15,738 nucleotides of DNA, taken from contig LKMS01000017.1 of the NCBI GenBank assembly GCA_001563965.1, positions 1 through 15,738 of the forward strand, read 5' to 3'. Position numbers and translations under genes: made by a program. The stretch's first letter is position 1, and every line of letters starts with the position of its first letter. This document shows, one piece after another, positions 7,036-12,141 of the stretch. The notes below the pieces were generated by a model. It worked only from the letters and a program-made list of their open reading frames with translations. It was not told the origin of the DNA and did not search any database. The stretch comes from Haloferacaceae archaeon PL-Br10_E2g29 (GTDB lineage Archaea > Halobacteriota > Halobacteria > Halobacteriales > Haloferacaceae).

Positions 7036-8112
7036 ATGGGTTCACGTGCGGATGTCTGTGTCCTGCTGCCGACGCTCAACGAGTCGGCCACGATCGTTGA
7101 GGCGGTCTCGTCGTACCGAGACGCAGGCTTCGAGAACATTCTCGTCGTTGATGGCGGCTCCACCGACGACACGGTCGAACGCGCTCGTGAGGCCGACGCA
7201 CGCGTGATGACACAGTCAGGATCGGGGAAGGGTCAGGCGATTCGCGAGGCGGTTGCGAGAATCGATGCTCGCTACGTCCTGATGGCCGACGCCGACCTGA
7301 CCTACCGGGCTGCAGATGCCGACCGGATGCTTGCACCCTTGCAGGCCGGCGAGTGCGACCACGTTATCGGCAACCGGTTCGCGGATATGCAGCCGGGTGC
7401 GATGACTCGACTCAACCGGTTCGGCAACCGCCTCATCAACCGGGTTTTTCAGTTCATTCACGGCGAGAACTTCGTTGACATTCTCTCGGGCTACCGTGCG
7501 TTCACCGTCGACTCGTTTCGACAGCTCACGCTGTCGGCCGATGGGTTTGGGATCGAGACTGAGATGGCCGTCGAGTGTGTGAAAAATAACGTGCGGACAA
7601 CGGTCGTTCCGGTGACGTATCGTTCTCGGCCAGATGGGTCGTCAACGAACCTGCATCCGATCAAAGACGGCGGCATCATTTTTCTCGAACTCTACCGAAA
7701 GGCCAAAACGAACAATCCGCTGTTTTATTTCGGGAGCATTGGGTTGGTATCGACGCTCACCGGATTGGCGCTCGCGACGTTCGTGATTGCCCGTTGGTTT
7801 CTCGCCGGCGTCGGCCACGAAATCATCGCCGTCGGTGCGGCGGCAGCAACGCTGTTTGGCGTCCAGTTGCTGATGTTCGGCTTTCTTGCGGATCTGGTGT
7901 TGTCCCTACACCGCGAACAGGCGAAACGGATTGATCGGCTTGCGGTCGCTGGCGATCCAGCATCTCCCGCGATGACTCATCGCTCGTCATCGTCCGAGTC
8001 GCAGACGCCGGGGTCGCAATCGAACACAACCGAACCGACGACGGCACCCACGGCCGCGTCCGAATCGGCACACCACGACTCGCCGTCTGCAGAGCCGTCT
8101 GAGAACCGCTAA
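7036..8112 (+). CDS. aglJ: GT2-family dolichol-phosphate glycosyltransferase, AglJ-like
   Basis: Likely transfers the first sugar onto dolichol phosphate for N-glycosylation of the S-layer glycoprotein, acting on the cytoplasmic face of the membrane. The 358-residue product has the GT-A start VCVLLPTLNESATI, the nucleotide-binding VVDGGSTDDT (about 38-46), a SGKGQAIREA segment and a DAD metal motif at 85-87 (MADADLTY). GYRAFT and TEMAVE segments follow, then two C-terminal membrane helices (roughly 233-295). The ATG at 7036 begins the conserved fold; an upstream GTG would add nine residues. The last 50 or so residues are a Ser/Thr/Pro-rich hydrophilic tail that I do not associate with AglJ. 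AglJ is the closest family I recognise; a related dolichol-phosphate mannosyltransferase-like enzyme is possible. It converges with the next gene, 13 bases away. Confidence 0.82.
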   Translation: MGSRADVCVLLPTLNESATIVEAVSSYRDAGFENILVVDGGSTDDTVERAREADARVMTQSGSGKGQAIREAVARIDARYVLMADADLTYRAADADRMLAPLQAGECDHVIGNRFADMQPGAMTRLNRFGNRLINRVFQFIHGENFVDILSGYRAFTVDSFRQLTLSADGFGIETEMAVECVKNNVRTTVVPVTYRSRPDGSSTNLHPIKDGGIIFLELYRKAKTNNPLFYFGSIGLVSTLTGLALATFVIARWFLAGVGHEIIAVGAAAATLFGVQLLMFGFLADLVLSLHREQAKRIDRLAVAGDPASPAMTHRSSSSESQTPGSQSNTTEPTTAPTAASESAHHDSPSAEPSENR

Positions 8113-8125
8113 TCTGGGGTCGACG

Positions 8126-8452
8126 TCAAAACGGCAACAGTGCGCGAAGCTGTCCCATGATGCTCGATCCGGCCTTTTTTCGCTCGGCTTCGAACACGGG
8201 ATGGAGCTGTTCGAGCAGGTCGGCCTCGCTCCGAAATTTCGACTGTGGCAACTGATCGAGTGCGTCGGCCAACTCAACCGTGTTGCCTGCGCTGTCGACC
8301 GGAATGGCGGTTCGTTCGATCGCCGTGACGAGCTCGCTGTCAGTGACGGGATACGCAATGTTGGTCTCTTCGAGCCGCGCAGCCAGCGCCGCAATGCCAA
8401 ACTCGATGACGTCCGGTTCGCTCGACTCGTTTTGCGGCGGTCTCGCTCCCAT
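8126..8452 (-). CDS. Small conserved haloarchaeal protein of unknown function (DUF5789-like, tentative)
   Basis: A 108-residue acidic protein without membrane segments. Its middle part, IAYPVTDSELVTAIERTAIP then VELADALDQL and FRSEADLLEQLHPVFEAER, resembles small haloarchaeal proteins that I recall as DUF5789. That match is from memory and unchecked. The real-gene call rests on its acidic composition and a well-placed TATA box: TTTTTTATG on the minus strand at 8475-8483, about 27 bases before the ATG, which predicts a leaderless mRNA. It ends convergently with the glycosyltransferase gene. Function is unknown. Confidence 0.8.
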   Translation of the reverse strand: MGARPPQNESSEPDVIEFGIAALAARLEETNIAYPVTDSELVTAIERTAIPVDSAGNTVELADALDQLPQSKFRSEADLLEQLHPVFEAERKKAGSSIMGQLRALLPF

Positions 8453-8473
8453 TGCCTGACTGTTTGTGGGCCG

Positions 8474-8484
8474 TCATAAAAAAG
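8474..8484 (-). promoter_or_regulatory. TATA box and T-run between two minus-strand genes
   Basis: The minus strand reads CTTTTTTATGA, centred about 27 bases before the ATG at 8452. The six-T run lies about 24 bases after the stop of the preceding minus-strand gene, so it may also act as that operon's terminator. Confidence 0.55.
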
Positions 8485-8506
8485 CCAACACCTGCGAGTC
8501 GTGCTG

Positions 8507-8935
8507 TCAGTCGAGCGTTTCGACCGGCGGTTCGGCGTCGAGCACGGTCAGATCGAGCCGGGTTCCGCGACGATCAAACGCCGCCACCGTTTCGGTCTCC
8601 CATGGCGCGACGGCAACGAGAATCACACCGGCGAGGTCGTCGCGTTTTGTGACGCCGAGTGGCCCGTTCGGGTGCGAGACGAACCGTGCGGCCGTACGCG
8701 CCGAGGGCGTTCCGAGATCCATGCCGAACACGGAGTTCACCGATCCCGCCGCGTTCGGGAGATAAAAGTGCGTCAGCACCGGCGTGTCGGGGTCGAGCCC
8801 GTGCAGTTCGGGGGCGTTGCCAGCGAGATCACCTGCTGGCGTTGCCGCAAGTGGCACGTTGGCCTGCTGGGGCTCGCGGTCGGCCGCGAACTCGACCAGG
8901 ATTTCGAGCAGTCCCGCCGTAACAAATACGCTCAC
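8507..8935 (-). CDS. JAMM/MPN-fold-like protein with a degenerate metal motif
   Basis: 142-residue acidic protein starting at a GTG two bases after the upstream gene's stop; the reading frame extends further upstream but only as a shadow of that gene. The layout resembles haloarchaeal JAMM (Rpn11/JAMM1) proteins: an N-terminal helix GLLEILVEFAADREP, a central region, then FVSHPNGPLGVTKRDDL and an AAFDRRGTRLDLTVLD tail. In the canonical motif His-x-His-x7-Ser-x2-Asp, this protein has Val86, His88, Thr96 and Asp99. One His is therefore lost and Ser is replaced by Thr, and the expected upstream Glu appears to be missing. If the homology is right it is probably not an active desampylase or isopeptidase, and may be structural or a binder. 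The fold assignment is my inference; the gene itself is well supported. Confidence 0.75.
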   Translation of the reverse strand: MSVFVTAGLLEILVEFAADREPQQANVPLAATPAGDLAGNAPELHGLDPDTPVLTHFYLPNAAGSVNSVFGMDLGTPSARTAARFVSHPNGPLGVTKRDDLAGVILVAVAPWETETVAAFDRRGTRLDLTVLDAEPPVETLD

Positions 8936-8937
8936 GA

Positions 8938-9645
8938 TTACCCCGAAATGAATCCCTTGAGCGTTTTGCCGTACAGCGACAGTGAGGTTCGCTTCGACTC
9001 GGCCAACGCCGTCGACAACGCGGTCGCCGCATCCGTGTGAACCCCCGCGCCGTGGCCGACGAGAATCCGTTCGGGCCGGACGTCCGAAAGTGCCGCGCGC
9101 GGCGGTGTCAACCGCAACATCGGGTGGACGCCGAGCTGCTCGCCCTCGGCACAAAAGTATGACGCGGTGCCGACCGATTCGGGGATGACGAGCGTTCCGT
9201 TGTCGGGATTGTAGAGGCCGACCTCCTGCCACGGCGGCACCGACGAGTCACGAATCACGAACGACTCGTAGCCCGACTCGCCGAGTTCGCCCTCGAACTG
9301 TTCGACTGGCGCATCGAGTTTCTCGGCGACGCCACCCATCCACGTTGGAATGTGGACTGCCACGTCGTGGCGGGTTGCAATCGCGGCGGCGTCGCGTTTG
9401 TGTCGATCGAGACAGACGGCAACGCCAGCGACCTCGCTCGGACCGTCGCTCTTCTCGCCGAGTTCGGCGAGCAAGTCGTCGACACCGGCTGCATCCACGG
9501 GGTCGACAACCCAGATGCCCTCGGGTGTCGCCAGCGCGTGGCTCGCGCGCTCCATCGTCTCGTCGGGATACGAAATCCAGCCACTCCCGCCGTCGAACCG
9601 ATCGATCTCGGCGAGTGCGGCCTCGCCGCTTGCTTTCATTGGCAT
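8938..9645 (-). CDS. Metallo-beta-lactamase-fold-like protein lacking the full metal signature
   Basis: 235-residue acidic protein. Several segments suggest a metallo-beta-lactamase fold: an early WISYPDE / GIWVVDPVDA region, VAGVAVCLDRHKRDAAAIA (79-90) where the HxHxDH motif would be expected, a strand GLYNPDNGTLVIPESVG, and PERILVGHGAGVHTD (191-205) like the late GHG motif. Only His82 and Asp85 remain around the usual metal motif, so catalytic activity is doubtful. A TATA element GTTTTTAAG (minus strand, 9669-9677) centred about 28 bases before the ATG supports a leaderless start at 9645; a second ATG lies two codons later. It forms an operon with the JAMM-like gene downstream. Function is unknown. 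Confidence 0.8.
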   Translation of the reverse strand: MPMKASGEAALAEIDRFDGGSGWISYPDETMERASHALATPEGIWVVDPVDAAGVDDLLAELGEKSDGPSEVAGVAVCLDRHKRDAAAIATRHDVAVHIPTWMGGVAEKLDAPVEQFEGELGESGYESFVIRDSSVPPWQEVGLYNPDNGTLVIPESVGTASYFCAEGEQLGVHPMLRLTPPRAALSDVRPERILVGHGAGVHTDAATALSTALAESKRTSLSLYGKTLKGFISG

Positions 9646-9667
9646 ACGCGATGTAGGGGACGAACGT

Positions 9668-9678
9668 GCTTAAAAACA
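9668..9678 (-). promoter_or_regulatory. TATA box for the two-gene operon ending at 8507
   Basis: The minus strand reads TGTTTTTAAGC, centred about 28 bases upstream of the ATG at 9645, consistent with leaderless transcription. Confidence 0.6.
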
Positions 9679-9748
9679 GGTATACGTGGACGGTTTCCGT
9701 AGTGCAGGCGGATTGCCCAGTTTAAACGACGCATCGGTTTTGTTGGCC

Positions 9749-10033
9749 CTATAGCCGCTCGGTGTTGATCGTCGTCGCCGGCGGGGTGACGATAAGAAAG
9801 CCGCGAAAGTGCATGAGTTCGCCACCCATATCCTTGACGTCGCGGGCGAATCCCGCAGCGAGCCGGTTGAGGTCGCCGTCGACCGAGAGCACGAGCACGT
9901 TGCCCTGATCTACTGCTTGGATCCACTCGGCAGGCTCGGTCGAGCCATCAAGAATTCCCAACACGACCTCATCGCTCGGAATATCTTCGAGTTGGGCCTC
10001 CGCATCCTGCAGATTGAGATCGAAATCGACCAT
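9749..10033 (-). CDS. Small conserved haloarchaeal protein of unknown function (DUF5779-like, tentative)
   Basis: 94-residue acidic protein starting MVDFDLNLQDAEAQLEDIP, with a central VLGILDGSTEPAEWIQAVDQ and the C-terminal stretch FARDVKDMGGELMHFRGFLI followed by VTPP. It has no membrane segment or recognised catalytic motif. I recall similar short haloarchaeal proteins under the name DUF5779, but this is from memory. The composition is typical of haloarchaeal coding sequence, and the alternating strands suggest a compact alpha/beta fold. It is transcribed away from leuA. No strong TATA box is seen close to its start. Confidence 0.8.
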   Translation of the reverse strand: MVDFDLNLQDAEAQLEDIPSDEVVLGILDGSTEPAEWIQAVDQGNVLVLSVDGDLNRLAAGFARDVKDMGGELMHFRGFLIVTPPATTINTERL

Positions 10034-10217
10034 ACTGAGCGGTGGCCCGGCGTCGGCAAAAGCGTTCGGACAACAGTAGTGCTCGCGTCGGTTCCGTGGA
10101 ATCTGACGGAGCCAAAGACGTCGCTCAGCGGTGTCTTTGACGCCAATAGCGACCCAGCGCCGTCGTTGTCGACATCGGTACGTGCGTTGTGCCGAATCAA
10201 CACCGCGCTGACCGCGT

Positions 10218-10228
10218 TATATATAAAT
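10218..10228 (+). promoter_or_regulatory. Upstream TATA box of leuA (P1)
   Basis: TTATATATAAA is a strong archaeal TATA box and nearly symmetric, so it could work in either direction. Plus-strand initiation is expected near 10248-10252, giving a leader of about 150 bases before the leuA ATG and placing the start beside the 18-base palindrome. Confidence 0.6.
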
Positions 10229-10251
10229 CCCTGTCTCACTGAGTCGGTCGC

Positions 10252-10269
10252 TGCTGTGTCGACACAGCA
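10252..10269. promoter_or_regulatory. 18-base perfect palindrome, candidate operator
   Basis: TGCTGTGTCGACACAGCA is perfectly self-complementary over 18 bases and is centred about 37 bases downstream of the P1 TATA box centre, at the expected transcription start. A dimeric repressor could bind here. As RNA it would have no loop, so a protein site in DNA is more likely. Confidence 0.55.
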
Positions 10270-10364
10270 CGTACTTCGTCTAGCACGGCTCTGTCTATGG
10301 ATTTTCACCGAGAACGTCTCCGTTTTGGGTCGACAGTCGTCCACCGCGGCCCCCGGAGCGACGG

Positions 10365-10375
10365 TTTTATATATG
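10365..10375 (+). promoter_or_regulatory. Proximal TATA box of leuA (P2)
   Basis: TTTTATATATG is centred about 30 bases before the ATG at 10400. Initiation 25-30 bases downstream would give a leaderless mRNA, which supports 10400 as the original leuA start. Confidence 0.65.
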
Positions 10376-10399
10376 CTGTCGGCGCTTGTAGCAAACACG

Positions 10400-11630
10400 A
10401 TGTCTCACCAAGACACGGAGGACTTGTCGGGTTCCCCGGCGGATCGAGTTCTTCGAGGGCACACTAGACAGCACTGACGAAATCGAGTCAGTACGAATTT
10501 TCGACACGACGCTGCGTGATGGCGAACAGTCACCACGCACCTCGTTTGATTACGACGACAAACGCACAATCGCCCAGCTGCTGGACGAGATGGGTACCCA
10601 CGTCATCGAGGCTGGGTTTCCCGTCAACTCCGAACCGGAGTTCGAGGCCGTCTCGGACATCGCGGCGGCGACCGACGCGACGACCTGCGGGCTTGCCCGC
10701 GTCGTCGACAAGGACGTCCGCGCGGCGATTGATGCCGGCGTCGACATGGTGCACGTCTTCGTTTCGACGAGTGACGTGCAACTCCAAGATTCGATGCACG
10801 CCAGCCGCGAGGAGGCCGTTTCTCGCGCTGTGGCGAGCGTTGAGCAGGTTCGCGAGGCGGGCTTGGAGGTCATGTTTTCGCCGATGGATGCGACCCGCAC
10901 CAGCGAGTCGTTCCTGATCGAAGTCGTCGAGGCGGTCAGCGAGGCCGGCGTCGATTGGATCAACATTCCCGACACCTGTGGGGTCGCAACGCCGTCGCGT
11001 TTTGCGAAACTCATCGAGGTGGTCGGCGAACACACCGACGCACGAATCGACGTCCACACCCACGACGACTTCGGGTTGGCAAGCGCCAACGCGATGTCCG
11101 GATTCGAGGCTGGCGCACACCAAGCGCAGGTCTCGGTCAACGGAATCGGTGAACGTGCGGGCAACGCGGCGTTCGAAGAGGTCGTCATGTCGGCCGAAAG
11201 CCTGTACAACGTCGACACCGGCATCGACACGACGCGGATCACCGAACTGGCACACCTCGTCGAGGAGCGTTCGGGGATTCCGATTCCGGTCAACAAGGCG
11301 GTCGTCGGCCGCAACGCGTTCGCCCACGAGAGTGGGATTCACGCCGCTGGCGTGATGGAAAACACCGACACCTTCGAACCCGGCGTGATGACGCCCGAGA
11401 TGGTCGGCGCGTCGCGCGAGTTCGTGCTCGGCAAACACACCGGGACGCACTCGGTGCGCAAGCGACTGGAAGACCTCGGCTACGAGCCGACCGATTCGGA
11501 GGTTCGCGCGGTCACCAAACTCGTCAAAGAGTTCGGGGCCGAAAAAGAGCAGATCACCGACAGCGTCATTGTTCGCTTCGCCGAGGAGGTCGGCGTCAGC
11601 GAACGCGAATCAGGGGAGGTTCGCGTCTGA
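10400..11630 (+). CDS. leuA: LeuA-family synthase (2-isopropylmalate synthase type), frame broken near the N-terminus
   Basis: Condenses acetyl-CoA with a 2-oxo acid, most likely 2-oxoisovalerate, in the first step of leucine synthesis; citramalate synthase is the alternative. The main frame has IFDTTLRDGEQSPRTSF (about 10500-10550), AGFPVNSEPEF, FSPMDATRT, the metal-binding HTHDDFG, NGIGERAGNAAFEEV and HESGIHAAG. It lacks the roughly 120-residue C-terminal regulatory domain of long LeuA proteins. The ATG at 10400 opens MSHQDTEDLSGSPADR in another frame that stops at 10475-10477. The catalytic frame is open from 10392 but contains no ATG, GTG or TTG before 10590, which lies after the catalytic motif. 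A shift near 10445 joins the two parts. The gene is therefore broken, recoded, started at a non-standard codon, or affected by a sequence error. The first in-frame ATG alone would give 346 residues without the active-site Arg-Asp motif. Confidence 0.85.
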
Positions 11631-11772
11631 TGGCTGCTGTCGGCGGGCGCACAGACGGTGAGCGACTGCCTTCGCGTCGCCGTGGCCGACCGTCTTCGAG
11701 CCCTTGGAGTCGGTTACAGCCACCAGCACGCGTCGACGCCGAGCGATTCCTCTCGGGTGGTCGAACACGGAA

Positions 11773-11784
11773 GAATTATATTCG
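11773..11784 (+). promoter_or_regulatory. TATA box of the ilvBNC leader transcript
   Basis: GAATTATATTCG is a good TATA element centred about 30 bases before the ATG at 11808. Transcription should begin within a few bases of that ATG. Confidence 0.6.
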
Positions 11785-11807
11785 ATCCGGATTATTCACG
11801 AACTACA

Positions 11808-11885
11808 ATGCGACAGTACACCGCTGCCGGTTCGGCCAGTCGCCGAGCGCTCGCTGTCGTCGCCGTCGGTATTGTAGGGGTATAA
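11808..11885 (+). CDS. Candidate branched-chain amino acid leader peptide upstream of ilvB
   Basis: A 25-residue frame, MRQYTAAGSASRRALAVVAV then GIVGV and TAA. Of the last 11 residues, five are Val, one is Ile and one is Leu, the end products of the operon downstream. Its ATG sits directly behind the expected start of transcription from the TATA box near 11778, so it would be the first thing translated on the mRNA. A T-rich tract begins within ten bases of the stop. This parallels the ilvB leader peptide of enteric bacteria in position, size and composition, although the sequence is unrelated. The frame is open further upstream, to 11658, but the promoter position favours 11808. It could be chance, since GTC and GCC codons are common in haloarchaeal DNA; conservation would decide. 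Confidence 0.5.
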   Translation: MRQYTAAGSASRRALAVVAVGIVGV

Positions 11886-11889
11886 CCCC

Positions 11890-11913
11890 TCACTTACTTT
11901 TCATCCCTGTTTC
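11890..11913 (+). terminator. T-rich tract after the leader peptide, possible attenuator terminator
   Basis: The stretch CACTTACTTTTCATCCCTGT followed by TTC contains several short T runs, the kind of signal at which archaeal RNA polymerase terminates without needing a hairpin. It starts within ten bases of the leader-peptide stop codon and about 230 bases before ilvB. Confidence 0.3.
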
Positions 11914-11928
11914 GTCCGGCGTTCGCTC

Positions 11929-11968
11929 ACCGTGTGACCGATTGGCTCCAATCCGTCTGTCACGCGGT
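11929..11968 (+). promoter_or_regulatory. Leader hairpin 1
   Basis: ACCGTGTGAC (11929-11938) pairs with GTCACGCGGT (11959-11968) over ten positions with one G-T wobble. Inside it, GATTG (11940-11944) pairs with CAATC (11949-11953) around a four-base loop GCTC. Confidence 0.55.
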
Positions 11969-11999
11969 CGACTGCTGGCTCATTCGTCGAGCCGTCGAC
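11967..11999 (+). promoter_or_regulatory. Leader hairpin 2, overlapping hairpin 1
   Basis: GTCGAC (11967-11972) pairs with GTCGAC (11994-11999), and GGCTC (11977-11981) pairs with GAGCC (11989-11993) around a seven-base loop, with TGCT bulged. It shares bases 11967-11968 with hairpin 1. The GAGCC arm can also pair with GGCTC at 11944-11948 in hairpin 1, so the folds compete. Confidence 0.5.
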
Positions 12000-12141
12000 G
12001 CGCGAACGCCCTCTCCCGACGTCGTACCGACACATCACATCGCGCTCATGATCGAGGGTATCAACCCATGACAGCACCGTCACACTATCCATCCCAACCG
12101 AGACCATCCGCCCACACGACTCCCAACGGAGGCGTCTTCGA

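Larger units (their letters stand above)
10034..10399. other. Divergent upstream region of leuA
   Basis: This 366-base region separates a minus-strand gene from leuA. It carries two strong TATA boxes directed at leuA (about 10218-10228 and 10365-10375) and a perfect 18-base palindrome near the expected start of the first transcript. Reading frames in it are short or lack haloarchaeal composition, so I call no gene here. Confidence 0.6.
11631..12141 (+). promoter_or_regulatory. Leader region of the ilvBNC operon
   Basis: A 511-base gap lies between leuA and ilvB, although the operon is otherwise compact. In order it holds a TATA box (about 11774-11784), a 25-codon Val/Ile/Leu-rich reading frame (11808-11885), a T-rich tract (about 11890-11913), two adjacent hairpins (11929-11968 and 11967-11999) and a Shine-Dalgarno site before ilvB. 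The expected mRNA leader is about 340 bases, unusual where leaderless genes are common. Together this suggests leader-controlled expression of the branched-chain genes. A 171-codon frame across the gap is Arg/Ser/Cys-rich and is not called. Confidence 0.6.

Noticed and set aside
9720..9727. GTTTAAAC palindrome between two minus-strand genes
   Set aside because: An eight-base palindrome is unremarkable by chance, and a better-placed TATA box lies at 9669-9677.
9910..10398. 162-codon minus-strand frame across the leuA upstream region
   Set aside because: It overlaps the small minus-strand gene at 9749-10033 in another frame and covers the promoters; composition is not haloarchaeal.
10297..10467. 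Short frame MDFHRERLRFGSTVV... before leuA
   Set aside because: It overlaps the leuA start, lacks acidic composition and has no matching TATA spacing.
9809..10477. 222-codon plus frame leading into the leuA ATG
   Set aside because: Its first part is antisense to a supported small gene and its middle crosses both leuA TATA boxes. Only the segment from 10400 is promoter-supported.
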